DNA from: Bidens hawaiensis
Lineage: Eukaryota > Streptophyta > Magnoliopsida > Asterales > Asteraceae
Assembly: GCA_021521415.1 (NCBI GenBank)
Contig: JAIQDT010000671.1
Location: 248,001-312,000, forward strand
Direction of reading: 5' to 3'
Length of the DNA: 64,000 nucleotides
Part shown: one piece after another, positions 21,608-33,773 of the stretch
Numbering within the stretch: the first letter of the stretch is position 1
Layout: each line of letters opens with the position of its first letter
The notes under the pieces: model-generated
Seen by the model: the letters and a program-made list of their open reading frames with translations, nothing else
The model's database searches: none
What the model was told of the DNA's origin: nothing
Made by a program: the position numbers and the translations under genes

Positions 21608-23322
21608 ATGAGGTTAAAACACCTAAAAACAAAGTATTTGAGGATGTTAATCAAGCTAGTACATCAAGTAAATATATATGTTCCACCTAGCAAAGGATCA
21701 TTTCTCAAACAACTAATCATACGAGAAATCCTCAATCTTATAACTTCACTGATATTAACTAATATGGTTATACTCAACAAAATAATGTTAGAGTCTTTTT
21801 ACACAAATGCATTTGATGATCATGGTCATAATTCAGGACGCAGACACAATCATGATCCGTTCTTCCAAGGATCACCTTATGCATATAATCACCAATCTTA
21901 TAGTTTTGATGACTATTACGGGGTTTATCGTAGAAAATGTTATTTTGTGTGTGGCAATCCATCTCACTTTTCAAGACATTGCAAGAACTGGCATATACAA
22001 CAAAAAGATATGCAAAGGCATCTTAATTAGTCCTGATCATCAGTTACTAGCAGTTCGGTGTAAAGGACTGATCAAACTTAAAGTGAAGCCAGTGAAATGG
22101 ACATGAGATCCATGAAAAATGTAAATAAGAAAAAGAAAAAGCCTTTTTGGATAACCAAAAAGGAGAGAGAAAAAACGGATTCAAAGGCTGTAGAGTCAAG
22201 AATCCAGCAAAAGCAAGTTTAAAACAATGGAAAAGGAATTCAAAAGTTGAGAAATCTGATGATTTTTTTTTGAAAATAAAGAAAACAAAGTCCAAACCGG
22301 TTAAAAAAAAGAAACATGTTTGGGTTCCTAAGGAAAATTCCTAATCTGATAATTCACCAAGGATCAAAACGTTTTCAGGAAATGAAATCAACTTTCGTCA
22401 GTTTACGGTTGACCTTCTCTGGAAAAAAATGTCTCAAGAACCCATGTCTAATTATTTGATGATGCATCTAGGTTCAATAAAGAAGGCATGTCAATGGTAT
22501 ATGATTCTTAGACAATGGTTGTACTCGACATACGACGAGAGACGAATCATTACTTTTTGACATTCATTCGTTCGAAGGTGGATCTGTATCTTTCGCATGT
22601 GACATGGGAGAAAATATAACCAAAAGAGGAATGGTCTCAAATGGCACTATGACTTTTGAAGATGTCAAACTCGTCGAATAACTCAACCATAATCTGCTCA
22701 GCGTATCTCAAATCTGTGATAAGAAATATTCCTCTCGTTTCACTGAAAACGGATCTTTTATTTAAAATCAGGTTTTAAAGTCCTAACGAAATGAATTCTT
22801 ATGTGTACTCCGAAGCTAATAATGCTTATATAGTATAAATGAGAAGTTCGTATTCACAAAAAACTGCCTCATGCTCGATATCTAAGGCCTAGGAGAATGA
22901 TTCATCACTTCGGCATCGACGTCCTGGTCATGTCAAGTTTAAGAATTTGAACAGGCTTGTCAAAGGCGAGCATGTGAGGGGTTTTCCTGTACAAACTTTT
23001 TCAACTATCGAGAAATTTATGTCATGTTATAAATGCAAACAACACAAACTCCTTCACATGCCCAAGACTGTTAATTCTATAGATTCCATTCTTCAGTTGC
23101 TGCACATGGACTTGTTTGGACCCATTCAGCCTTTGGCAATAAGCCGATAAGCCTATTGTCTTGATATTACAAGATGACTTTTCTCATTCAGTTGGACCTT
23201 TCTTCTAGATTCTAAGGATGATACGGCTAAGTTTATGATCCAAATTATGACACTATTGGACCTTTCTTCAAGTGTATATGAAGTGACAACGAAACGAAAT
23301 TCTGAAACCAAATGGTGAATGA
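21608..23322 (+). pseudogene. E0 copia element, 5' half: gag, protease, start of integrase
   Basis: The plus strand shows the C-terminal part of a SIRE-like gag with a damaged zinc knuckle (CYFVCGNPSHFSRHC, one residue too many between the first two Cys, about 21940-21985). A Lys-rich stretch follows, then a broken protease and pre-integrase region with LVEELNHNLLSVSQICDKK-like wording and NLNRLVKGEHVRGFP. The integrase start reads LQLLHMDLFGPIQPL (up to 23150). Many stops and shifts occur. The frame is cut at 23322 by E2; the continuation is at 48827. Confidence 0.85.
23318..23322. repeat. Target-site duplication of E2 (AATGA), left copy
   Basis: AATGA precedes the LTR start TGTCTGG at 23323 and recurs at 48827-48831 right after the terminal CCAACA. 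It proves that the whole 25.5-kb block is one insertion into E0 plus later insertions. Confidence 0.95.
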
Positions 23323-24543
23323 TGTCTGGACCGTTTCGGATCGGATCTTAATCAATCATGTCATAACTCACACAAAATTAATCGTGTTGACAAGAGAGTT
23401 AATGACGGGTTACTATGTTTAGAAAGATGACCGTTTGTTAGAGGCAGAATCAATAACAAACATACGGTTGCAATGAATATTCAAAATACGAAGATACACA
23501 GAGGATTCACTCAAAATATTTCCATTTATATAACGTTAATCATACAAAAGGATAATCGATTAGGGTTTAGGAGGAATCCTAGGACAGCCGTCACACACAC
23601 AATATTCTCTTAATTAATGTGTCGGTCTTATCCGTAATGTCTCGTATTTTCCGTGTGTCCTTGGCGGCGTGCCCTAATTATTCTATTTATAGGCCTGCCA
23701 AACTAGGATAGGCTGTCATTCCTTCTAGAAACCCTATCCGATAGTACATATTCAATTTACATATTCAAAAGTTATACTAAGTGTAAAACAAGTCTTCCGG
23801 GTAGGCTTTTCATTAAACTTCAGTCTCCGAGTACGCAGCGTACTCAGCCTTCCTTCAGACTTGGTAAATATAGAAGTGTACTCGGAATCAGTTTCCGGGT
23901 AGACTTTACTTAACAAATATTTTACTAAGTAAAATATTCACCGAGTAGACTTCAATCTTCTTGAATTTATCAAACTTTTCTCGACAAATCCTTACGAGCA
24001 ACCTTGTTCTTCTATGATCCTGTTCGGCTTATTGTTAGTTAAACAACTTATTGATAAGGCGTACTCGGGAGTACATACCTTACTCGAGCCGAACCTTACT
24101 CGATATAACTTAGAGATATTCCATCAACTCATCAAGTATACTCGGACCATAATTATTAAAGAGTACCTTGCCCGGTCATCCAATTACTTGGCTTCTTGGA
24201 CTTGGTTGACCAAACCTTACTCGGAAGAGTAAAATACTTGGTCTTGAAGAACAATCCTGCTTGACAAAGTGAACCTTACTCGGATATGCCAAATAGATGA
24301 ACCTTACTCGGAAATCACCAAAAAGCATACCTTGCTCGGATATCCACTTAAGAAGATTATTTGAATTAAACCGTGCCCGGAAGGCAAAATCTCGTACTCG
24401 GCTAAGTAAAAGCTTACTCGAAGGTCCAAGGTGTACCCGGTTTCAATACTTAGCAGTTTCTGAGGAGGTTGAGAAGATTCCAATCTTCAATATTCTTCAT
24501 TTAGGTCAAATCTCCTCATTTGGGTCAAACTCTTGACCCAACA
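23323..24543 (-). repeat. E2 3' LTR
   Basis: 1221 bases, TGTCTGGACCG...GACCCAACA on plus. A TATA box (CTATAAATAG on the element strand) lies at 23683-23692. From 23870 to 24440, upstream in the element's sense, there are about 14 copies of a TACTCGG/TGCTCGG/TACCCGG word. The 72- and 79-codon frames here repeat in the other LTR and are not genes. Confidence 0.95.
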
Positions 24544-24555
24544 ATCTCCCCCTAG
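24544..24555 (-). other. E2 polypurine tract
   Basis: ATCTCCCCCTAG on plus reads CTAGGGGGAGAT on the element strand, directly abutting the 3' LTR, where plus-strand DNA synthesis would start. Confidence 0.9.
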
Positions 24556-24697
24556 ATTGGAACACCTCAGCTGACCCAAAGCATTCTACGGTTACTTACA
24601 CTTAGCAAAATTCACATCAAATTTCATAATTGAATTACATAAGTAAAAATTACATAATCAAAGGTTTGTCCGAAGACATTACAAAGCAAAGCCTATT

Positions 24698-27600
24698 CTA
24701 TCTCATTTGTCTTTTCCTCTCATTGTAGGCTGCTTGTCTTCTCAGCTGGATCACAGATGCTGCCCTTTCTCTGAATATATTGAGCACTTGGTAGTGAGTG
24801 TGTCCTTCTTGTATCACCAAGTCTCTTATATCAGCAAGATCATCATTATGTAGGCATGTCAGATCTGCATCCTTCTTGATTGTTGCCAAGGCCTTCCCAT
24901 CTGAATTCCTCAGCACATAGTGGCCTGTGTCTTCTTTGTATTCAACTTCTGTAATGACACCGTTTTTCTGCACTGTGTAATTTGGCCTTCTCATCCTTCT
25001 TCCCAAGCTTATACAAGTCTCCATGTTGGACAGAGGATTTTGATCTCGGACTCTCATCTGGTAGTTCAGTTCAGCCCTGTCCATTTTCTTCAGTTTTTCT
25101 GACCTCTTTGACTTGTGAAGTTGGATCAGTCTCCAACTTCTCTTTTCTTTCAAAAATTTGAACCCATCAGCAGCCTGTTCTTGCAGATACTTAGATAAGT
25201 CATTCATTTGTCTTCCTGCTGATCTGTCTCTGTCCCTGAAATCATATAAGTGAAGCGACTCCATTCTTCTTAGTTGTTCTTCGTTGTATTCTCTGAAGTC
25301 ACTTCTTACAACAATCTCCCGTAACTGCCTACTTTCCATTATGACTTTCAAAGAATCAGTAACTGAGTCATAGTAAAGCTCTCTTGGTAGATCCACATCA
25401 GACTGTGGTCCATATGATCTTTGTTGTGCAGAGCTACTTGACTCACCTCTTCCTCTAGGGAATCTCTAATGAAATGGAGGTCTAATAGGAATGGACTTTC
25501 TTGGCTTTTCAGGACCTAAATTAAAGAATTTTCTGTATGTGGCCTCCACCATTTCAGTTGGTAAATTTTCAAGCTCTCTCACATTCAACCCATGCTTGTG
25601 AAGCTCATTCAACATCTTTGCCATTCCCACTGTATTTGCTGATCTGGCTGGTACAAACCTGCCATCTGCATAATACCTAGGGTTTTCACCCTCTTTTAAG
25701 GCCTTTTCCCATTCTGCCTTCTGGATATAAAATAAGTCTTTCAGATCAACCTTTTTCAGGGTATTGAAATCAGCTTCAGTCATGCCTCTTTGATGTATCA
25801 TTATGTTCCTGAGGATGTTTATCATTTTCTCATTCTCCCATGGCAAGAACTTCTCTTCATCAGACTCAGGCTCAGGCTGTTCTGGCTGAGGGATAGGAGT
25901 TTCATCAATTTTCTCTAGTTCCTTCTCTTTCTCCCTCACAGTCCTGATTCTTCTTCTTTTCACAGGTGGCTCACAATCAGTTTCTTTCATAATTGAGCTC
26001 TCAGTTTGGACCCTTTTCATTTCTTTCTTTTTCATTTTGGAATATTGGTCAAATACTGCCTCTTTGCTCAAGTTTCTCACAACCTCAGGCTTTATGCCTT
26101 TCTCAATCAGATAACCACACATTCCATCATACTTTTTCTTTAATTCTTCCAATTCAATCTTATCATCTTGTTTCACAAAATTTTCTGCAACTATCTCTTT
26201 CTCACTGTTATGAAGATCTTGAATTTGTTCAGCAGTGTATTTTTCTAAAGCAGCTTCAGGATAGCCTCTAACCTTCAAAAAAGTTTTATAGTGCTCAGTA
26301 TTTTTCTTTCTCTTCTCAACCTTCTTTAGGACTTCCTCTGCATTTATTTCAATTAGGCCCCTTTGAATATAAGTCATTTCAGCTTGAGGGGTCTCAGCAG
26401 TAGAGCTTGTGTCAACTTTCTCACCTCCTTGATCAGGGTGATCATCACTCTTTCCATCAGACTCCTCAGAGTCATCCTCCCCATCATTTGATAGATCATT
26501 CATGGCATCTATTTTTGGTTCATCAGAGGCAGGATGCTCTGGTTCAGTAACATTCACATCAGGAACCTCAACTTCAGGGACATCAACATCAGGTACCCCT
26601 GGTAATTTTTCTCCTGGTTTCAGTGTTTTCAAGGGGATTGTCCTGATTTGTTCATCATCAGTCTGTTCAGTAGATTTCCTTCTTCTTTGATAAGTCTTTT
26701 CAAATCTTCTTTCTCCCCAGTTACTAGTAGGGTTCTTTTTCATATCCTCCTTAACCTGTTCTGCCCATTTCTTTGCAGCTGCAGATGTAATTGACTCCCC
26801 AATCTCTTCAGGTATAATCATGTCAGTGTTAAGATTGGTTGATGGTTCAGCAGTCTGCTCTTGTTGCTCCTGAAACTTGTTAACCACCTTTCTCAAAGAG
26901 TCATCAAACTCTTGAGTTTTGTTCATATTCACCAGAATTTCAATAACCTCTTGATCTGCCATATCTTGAAATATTTCTTTTGCTACATTGGCTTCATTGA
27001 TCAATAGGTCCTGCTGTGCCAACTCTTCTTCAGTCAAGGAATGGGCAATTCCTTCCCTTTCCATTGATTCTTTAATAAGTCTTTCTCTCTCAGCAAGAGC
27101 AGCAGCAGCAGTATCAACAAAGGATACATCCTTCTCAACATATACAACAGGTTCTTCATCTGTGGCTATCTCTTTACCCTTTTCTTTTCTTCTCATCACC
27201 TGTTCTTCATCCTCTTGTTCATCACTTTCAAACTCATCAATCTCTCTAAATAAGTCTTCCAATTCAGAGTCATGCTCTACCCTCTTGGAACTAGCTTCTT
27301 GATCATCAATTGGCTCAGTGTGTTGTAGTTCCTCAGTAGCAGCATTCACATTCACATTCTCCACACTCATTTCTTCATTTACAATCCCAGTCAACTCTTC
27401 TGTCAGCACATTCTCAACATCATCATTCACATTCATTACAGATTCATCACTTTCATCATATTCATTCATGATTCTCATCAAACCATCAATATTTTCAACA
27501 CTTTCAGCATCAGTCACATCATTTTGATCCATATTCTCCCCCTGTTTTGGGGCAGCTGAGGTCTTCTCAACCTCCTGCACGAGGGTTCGAATTAACAATT

Positions 27601-28232
27601 CAGCATCAGCTAACTTTTTCAATAACAGTTCATTTTCATTTGTTAGCTCTTCATTCTTTCTGCACAACTCAACATTTTCATCCCTAACCTCCTCGACTCT
27701 CCTCTTCAACTCATCATTCTCCAACATTAGTTCAATTTTCTTTGAAGTGTATTATTTTGTTGGCTAGAGGGTGGGGTTGAAGGGAATGGTTCATAAGTAG
27801 GTTGTTCAGTGATGGATGGGGATTGTGTGTGTTGTGTGGAGGTTTCTGGTTGGTCTAAGTTGAAAGATTGAGGTGGTGTTTGATGTGGTGAGGTATGTGG
27901 TGGTGATTGTGGTAGTGTAGGGATAGATTGTTCAAGTTCTTCATGTTGCTCCCCCTATACTGGTGCCATAATCTCCATATCCAGACCATCTCCCCCATCA
28001 TTGCCATCTACATCATCATCAGAGTCTCCTTCAGCACTCTCCTCATCTTCCTCCTCTGAGCTCAGCTCAGGCACAGGCATAACAGCCAAATCATGGTTTA
28101 ATAACAATGGCAGAATTTCTAATGGAATACTTGCATCAAAATTGTTAGAGACACCAGGATTCTTTATTCTCTTGTAGGCATCGGGATCTTGCAGTTTATG
28201 GGTGGTTCCAATTGTTGGTACATCTTGAAGTG
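24698..28232 (-). pseudogene. E2 accessory (env-like position) frame, C-terminal three quarters
   Basis: This continues the frame that starts at 36349 and was split by the insert at 28233. From 28232 it reads TLQDVPTIGTTHKLQD, an acidic tail to 27955 (TAG at 27952-27954), and a Pro/Ser/Thr/Gln-rich linker with a shift near 27750. Then comes a 753-codon stretch (27727-25466): a coiled coil (LENDELKRRVEEV...), Glu/Asp-rich segments, an Arg patch (PPVKRRRIRTVREKEKELEK) and a folded-looking end. One TAG at 25466-25468 is followed in the same frame by 232 more codons to 24698. No signal peptide or membrane helix is visible, so despite its env-like position it does not look like a surface protein. 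Function unknown. Confidence 0.8.
28228..28232. repeat. Target-site duplication of the composite insert E3 (AAGTG), left copy
   Basis: AAGTG at 28228-28232 and again at 35708-35712. Removing the insert and one copy joins the E2 accessory frame without a shift (reading ...IIFNS then TLQDVP...), which confirms the boundaries independently. Confidence 0.92.
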
Positions 28233-28679
28233 TGTAGGACCGATTCGGGACTCGGTTTCCCAACGATTCACGGGGCAACGTGTTAGAGTGCGGAATCCTC
28301 TAACACGGCGATTCGGTGGTGATCAACGGGCACGTAGGTACGATTCCTAAAGGGGTTTGACGCCTAGGATTGGAGGAAACGACCAAGAACACGAAGAACG
28401 ATTGAGAGTGTTTCTGTAGGCTGCTGGTTCGTGAGTGTGTATTCTGTTCTCTCTTTGTGAAATTTCCCAAGTAACGTTTATATACCGAAGACTCATTCGA
28501 TCGAATGAGATACTCATTCGATCGAATGAGATCTGGTTCGATCGAATCAGTCACTGATTCGATCGAATCAGCTTCGTTTGCCATTTTCAGTACGTTAACT
28601 TGGTTTCACGATCGTTGGTTTCATGTTGAACCAACCTGATAGAACTGGGGACATACATGTGACATTTCATGTCCTAACA
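28233..28679 (-). repeat. LTR-x, outer left LTR of E3
   Basis: 447 bases, TGTAGGACCG...GTCCTAACA on plus, beginning right after AAGTG. A PPT-like AAGGGGGAGTT (element strand) adjoins at 28680. It holds four TTCGATCGAA sites at 28496, 28517, 28537 and 28558, two within the full 18-base palindrome CTCATTCGATCGAATGAG. A TATA box (TATATAAA on the element strand, 28477-28484) lies just downstream. Confidence 0.8.
28477..28567 (-). promoter_or_regulatory. Core promoter and palindrome array of LTR-x
   Basis: Four TTCGATCGAA palindromes in 72 bases lie immediately upstream, in the element's sense, of TATATAAA at 28484-28477. The same arrangement is seen in LTR-b and in the internal spacer. Confidence 0.65.
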
Positions 28680-29070
28680 AACTCCCCCTTGGAGCCAGTT
28701 CTATTTGCTTGTAACCAATCGAGTTCTCTTGCTCGACCGTAACTCCCCCTTGGAGTTATCTCACTCTCTCTTTTCTCAAAACTAGTGGTGCATACGTTGC
28801 ATCCACAAACTCCTTTCATCATGGAGTTCTCTCTTGATCAAATGGTACAGTCAGTCAGACTTACCATAGGTTCCGCATATCCTGAGACACTGTCAATTGG
28901 AATTTTGGATTAACATTTAAGCACAATTGTATTAGATTTGCAAAATTGACATTTAAAGCATAATCTATCACAATATTCCAAATCATATTTCATTCAATTC
29001 AAAACAATTACAATCAGAAGATTTAACTTTGAATTACAACAAGAAACAAGATAAACGATAGACATGACAA
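28680..29070 (-). other. E3 3' untranslated interval with two PPT-like tracts
   Basis: The tract ACTCCCCCTTGG occurs at 28681-28692, abutting LTR-x, and again at 28742-28752. On the element strand these are purine tracts of the CCAAGGGGGAGT type. No coding frame is present. Confidence 0.65.
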
Positions 29071-31964
29071 TTAATCTTTAGTTTCTTGGGCATACTTCTT
29101 CTGTTGTTCTTTCCAATTTGATCCTGCATGTATGTCATAGGCAAAGCAAATCCTAATGACATTTCTGTACGTTAACGCTTGCTCTATGTCTTCGGGAGCA
29201 TAAAGAATCTCTGTCTTGTACAACGTATAGACATCCTCCCTTGACAAATTTGTGAGCCACATTGGATCAAAAATACGAATTGTGCTCCAGTTTCCATAGT
29301 CATTGAGCACAATAACTGCCTCATGCAGTCTTCCATCATAGTACCAATGCCTGAATGATTTGTAGAAGTCCTGCTTCATCTTTCTAAGAGGAATCTTCTT
29401 CATTGTGAGTGGTGGCATGTACTTCAAAATAACTTTTGGCCTGTTGGTGATCGGATCGATCTCTTTTTTGCTTAGATATCTCTTCGGCCTTTGTGGTGTG
29501 ATCATCTTCCATTTTGTGTTGTACTCTTTTCGCAATACACTCTGATAATACGTGGCAAATGGAGATGAGTTGGCGTATAGCAGATCAAGATAATTCAGAC
29601 GGTTCAGATCATGAGTAGGAAGGGTCTTCAAATCAGTAATACGTTGAAAGTATTCAACCCCCCTTTCTCTCTTGACAGCTACGCAGTTAAGATCCTTCAG
29701 ACATGCCCAAGCGATAATTTCTCCTGAAGTTCTGCGACCCTTCATTTTATATGACGTTGTATGAGGAATGGTCGGCTTCGCTTGTTGTCTGGATCTTATC
29801 TTCTCAAGAATAGCATTGAATGCTTTCTTGCATTCCTCGGTTTTCTCTAAAAATTCGGCTTGATCCGCTTCAGAAGGCTGTTCCATATTGTTTGACCTTT
29901 CTTCAGCCTTTTTCTGTATTTCTTCCTCTGTTACATTTTGGAAGAAACTTGCAGAGTTAGGAATATCGTCATTTTGAGACGTATAGTATTCAGGATACTC
30001 TTCCTTTGACAAGTCTTCCATTTCAACGTCATCAAATTGAGAGGGATCGACGTGTGAGGGATCAGTGGCCGTAGATGATGATGAGTCAGGTGTAGCAGCA
30101 GAAGAAGACGTTTGTTCTGTTGGAGGCAAAGCCAGATACTTGCCTGTTTCTACGTTGGATAACTCAAACATTTGTTCCAATTCTTCTTCTGTGAAATTAT
30201 GAGAAATTTCACCTTCTTCCAAGTCTCCACTTGCGAAGTTTCGCTGCTCATTTGGATTGTCCAGTAGAAACGTGAAAAATTCTGCTGCTGTTTTTGATTG
30301 CAGCGGTTGGACATTAAACGGATCATCATCACCTTCACCTCCATCATCTGAAGAGTCAAGTTCGTCTGTGTCCACATCAACATTTGTTGGACCTTCCAAA
30401 CGTAGAACATCTCCTTTCAATTCTGTTACTTTCGCCTCAAGGCTTAGATTCAACTCTCGTAGTTCCTTGATAAAAGAGCCCTGTTCGGCGACAGTCGCAT
30501 TCAGCTGAGTGTTTTCAATTCTGAGCATGTCGTTTTCGGCTTGAAGTTTGGCAATCTGCTCATCTTTCAATCGATTTTGCTCTTCTTGCCGTCTATTCAG
30601 CTCTTCTTGCTCAGTCTTGAACATGAACATCTTCATCATTGCCTTGTGAAGATCAGCTAGTTCTGTTGCAACCTGAGGAGGTATAGACATTTCTGGTTGA
30701 GGTTGAGTAGTCGGTTGTGGTGCTGATTGTGTTGCTGGTTGCTGTGTTGGTGGCGGTGCTTGTTGAACGGGAGGAGCAGCAGACGAAGTCCCAACTGATT
30801 GTAACGTTGGAGGACGTGGGAGATCAGAAAATAAACTACGATACTTCCTTGTAACCTTCTTCTTTTGCCTCTTCGCAGGCCTTTATTCGCCCGCAATTAT
30901 ATTGGCCAGTTGCTCCTCGGCCCTAACCTCACCAGCAAAGTGCACATCCGATGCACTTGCTTCATCACCAGCATCCAGATCCTCAGCGTTAAAGAATGAA
31001 TCAGCCTCTTTTTCGGCATCTGTTCTGGTGTCTGCCGGTACCGCTTCCTCCTCAGTGTCAGACTCGTCGCTGGTTTTCTGATAAGGTAAGTTCTCGACGT
31101 CTGAATCACTGGCGGCATTCCTCCACTTCCTCTTCGGAGGAGCCTTGTAAGACGGATTTGCCACGTGCCCAAAACACCTTTTGTGTGGTGGTCTTGTGGG
31201 GCGGTCCTTGTATGATTTTAAACGGTTGAGGGTTTCGTTCTTCATGTGGTCCAGTTTCACCACATCACCCTCATTTTCTTTCAGTAAACCCGGAGCTTGA
31301 CTATCGACGATCATTTGCACAAATCGCGGGTACTGTAGAAACTTCTCACCCGCCCCTTGTTTTATTGTGAGATTCTCCACCATATGGCTGAAGGTCATCT
31401 GCGAGAAGTTGTAGGGGCGGTTCATCACTAATGCATCCATTGTAAACTGCATGCTTTCCCTCAATTTGTCAAAACTTGTTCTTTGAGGCCCTAAACAGTG
31501 CATCACCACGTGTGCCAGAAATTTGAACTCTGGACACAGATTGGCTTTATGGAGTAGACCGGCATTTAGGTCACCGTCGTACTTCATTCTGGCAAAACAG
31601 CCTCTGGTTCCAGCAGGATGTAACACAGTAGGATCTGAATCAGAATCAACAAACCCACAGACTTCCCTGAGGATTTGGGCAGATACAACAATTTCGTGCC
31701 CTCTAACAGTGGAGCGAATTACCGACGGCACAACTGTTTTGTCGTGCGAGGCATTCCTCAGAATTCCTGTTGAACTGACATGATGGGTTCTACTACCCTA
31801 GAGATAGGTCCGTGAATCCTGGACCGTTTCAGAAATTTGATCATGGTTGCAAAGTCTTTCCCATGGCTTGCCTTTTCGTCAAGAAAGGCTACAATGTTGT
31901 GCTTGATTGATGTTTTGAAAGGCACAAAAACTTCTGCAACTTCAGCCATTTTATCTGCAAACAT
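29071..31964 (-). pseudogene. E3 accessory frame, the only coding region of E3
   Basis: An ATG at 31964 (MFADKMAEVAEVFVPF) opens the frame. After a shift near 31785 it runs 282 codons (31731 onward) through EFKFLAHVVMHCLGPQRTS, FSQMTFSHMVENL and EKFLQYPRFVQM. An acidic tail and TAA at 30883-30885 follow; it then goes on in the same frame to 29071 with a Pro/Gln linker, a long coiled coil (EELNRRQEEQNRL..., about 30640-30420), acidic stretches and a basic C-terminal region (GNWSTIRIFDPMWL). The FLQYPRF and F-S-M-F---V-NL motifs also occur in the E2 accessory frame, so the two are diverged members of one family. About 964 codons in total. Role unknown. Confidence 0.8.
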
Positions 31965-33281
31965 AAACGTGTTAGAACGAACAGATATCGAAAAGACTGA
32001 ATGCGTTTAACATTTTCAAACTTTCTGGACTGGTTCAATCGAACGAGTAATGATTCGATCGAATGAGCTACTCATTCGATCGAGTGAGATCTAGTTCGAT
32101 CACAGACAGTCGAATGAGATTGTTATCACCTTTGACCTCTGATTCGATCGAACTACTTGACCGAATAAGTCTCATTCGATCGAACAAGAGACTCGTTCGA
32201 CCGAATAGACTGATTCGACTCCTTCAAATATCAGCCCAGAATGTGAAGAATCCCGATCGACATTTTCGATCGGTTAAAGATACACAACACACAGATAACA
32301 TCGGTTGAGGTTTGTGAACATGTATCAACATTAAACTACAAGTCTTAAACAGTTAAAAACAGTTTAATGTGTGTTTCATTCTAATGTCCGTTTCCGAGAA
32401 CAAAAACGACCAAAAACTTGATCAAAACACGGTTAAAATCCAAAAAATCTTACATTTTAGTGATGTACGTGAAAAATCGAATAAGATGAATGGATCAAAA
32501 CGAGGGGTTCGCGAAAACAATTTTGAGAGAAATTTTCTGTAAAATTTTTCAAACTATTCTGACCGATCGAATGAGTCTGAGTATTTATACTGTTACTGGA
32601 CTCATTCGATCGAATGGACTTGTTCGATTGGACCAATCGATCGAATAAGTCTCTCGCAACAACTCTCATTCTCACAAAAACTGACTCGATCGAATCGGCT
32701 CATTCGATCGACTTACTCGATCGAATAGCCACATATTCGATCGAATGAGGGAAAAACATTGAAAAAATAAACTTTTAAACTTTTTATTCCCCGCCATCGA
32801 TCGTGAAGCCTTTGAACCTGCAAGAAAACATAAACTTTTGACACTTGGTTAGTTTTCTTAGACATTTTCCGATAATGAGAGCTTAGTTCCTACAGAACAT
32901 ATAGACCATAAAACATTAGTAAACACACGGAAAAATATCAGGCACAACCATCTTTGGGTTTTCTTGCTACTTCTTCTTTCTTTCATGCACAGCCGGTTGC
33001 GCAGATAAACATTTAGCAACCTGCATGAAATTTTCTTTCATTCCTACACACTGGATAAACATTTAGTAGGAATAGACAGGGATCAGACTACCTGTCACGA
33101 TGATTTCTCATCGATTTTCAAACAAACAGAACTAAATAAAATGAAAAATAAATAGAAATAAAATCTTTTTGATTTCTCATCGATTTTCAAACAAACTCCA
33201 GTCTCTGATTCGATCGAATGAGTCTGCTATTCGATCGAATAGGCCTATTCGATTGGCTGATTCGATCGAGAAGGTCTTCCC
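31965..33281 (-). other. E3 spacer between primer site and accessory frame, with palindrome arrays
   Basis: There is no coding frame. Clusters of TTCGATCGAA and one-base variants lie at 32040-32215, 32560-32750 and 33205-33265. A TATA box at 32582-32589 follows the middle cluster. In an ordinary copia element gag and pol would occupy this interval; here there is no trace of them. Confidence 0.75.
32582..32748 (-). promoter_or_regulatory. Candidate internal promoter of the E3 accessory frame
   Basis: TATTTATA at 32582-32589 (TATAAATA on the element strand) lies downstream of a cluster of TTCGATCGAA sites and variants (32605-32748), spaced as in LTR-x and LTR-b. It is about 620 bases before the ATG at 31964. 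The promoter role is inferred from layout only. Confidence 0.45.
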
Positions 33282-33293
33282 GCTCTGATACCA
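33282..33293 (-). other. Primer binding site next to the middle LTR-b copy
   Basis: GCTCTGATACCA reads TGGTATCAGAGC on the element strand, an initiator tRNA-Met site, three bases from LTR-b at 33296. It makes the middle LTR the 5' LTR of the left unit. Confidence 0.8.
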
Positions 33294-33295
33294 AT

Positions 33296-33773
33296 TGTTG
33301 GTTCAGTCGGGACCGAGACGATCCAAGCCGGTTCGAGACGGAAGGTTTGATAACCAAAGACGGATAGAAACAAACACGAAACAAACGATTTCATTGATAA
33401 AAACGAAAGATTACATGCTTGTTAAACACTGAAATCACGATCTATGGCAGGGGGAGGTCGAGCATGGCCTCCCCCCTCATCCGGACAGCACCTGGGCGCC
33501 GGGCACGCAAATCCTTAACAAACCACGCCTGAAAGCTGGGTATTTATACCCACTGCTATTCGATCAGGACTCATTCGATCGAATGAGTCCTATTCGATCG
33601 AATAGCAGCCTCATTCGATCGAATCGGAGACTGGTTCGATCGAATGAGTATCCATTTGAAAATGCTCTTTCGAATGGATGACTTTCGGCGTGGACCACTA
33701 TCTAGGTGTACAGCATACAACATAAACATTCTAAACTATTCGCCAAGCGACGGCCACAAAACATGCACCAACA
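33296..33773 (-). repeat. LTR-b, middle copy
   Basis: 478 bases, TGTTGGTTCAG...GCACCAACA on plus. It has a primer site on its left and a PPT (AAGGGGGAATA on the element strand, 33774-33784) on its right, so it serves both as 3' LTR of the right unit and 5' LTR of the left unit. TATA at 33541-33548. TTCGATCGAA at 33574, 33593, 33614 and 33635. About 8-9 substitutions and a 2-base indel separate it from the right copy. Confidence 0.88.

Noticed and set aside
24014..24536. Two plus-strand frames of 72 and 79 codons, repeated at 48297-48819
   Set aside because: They lie inside the E2 LTRs, antisense to the element, and exist twice only because the LTR does.
26502..26690. Plus-strand frame with GTSTSGTSTSG repeats
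   Set aside because: It is the antisense shadow of an Asp/Val/Pro-rich repeat in the E2 accessory frame.
24698..31964. Calling the accessory frames envelope proteins
   Set aside because: No signal peptide, membrane helix or cleavage site is visible; only the position is env-like.
32040..32750. CRISPR-like appearance of regularly repeated TTCGATCGAATGAG
   Set aside because: The sequence is a plant retrotransposon. Spacing is irregular, spacers are very short and there are no cas genes; the motif is a promoter-associated palindrome.
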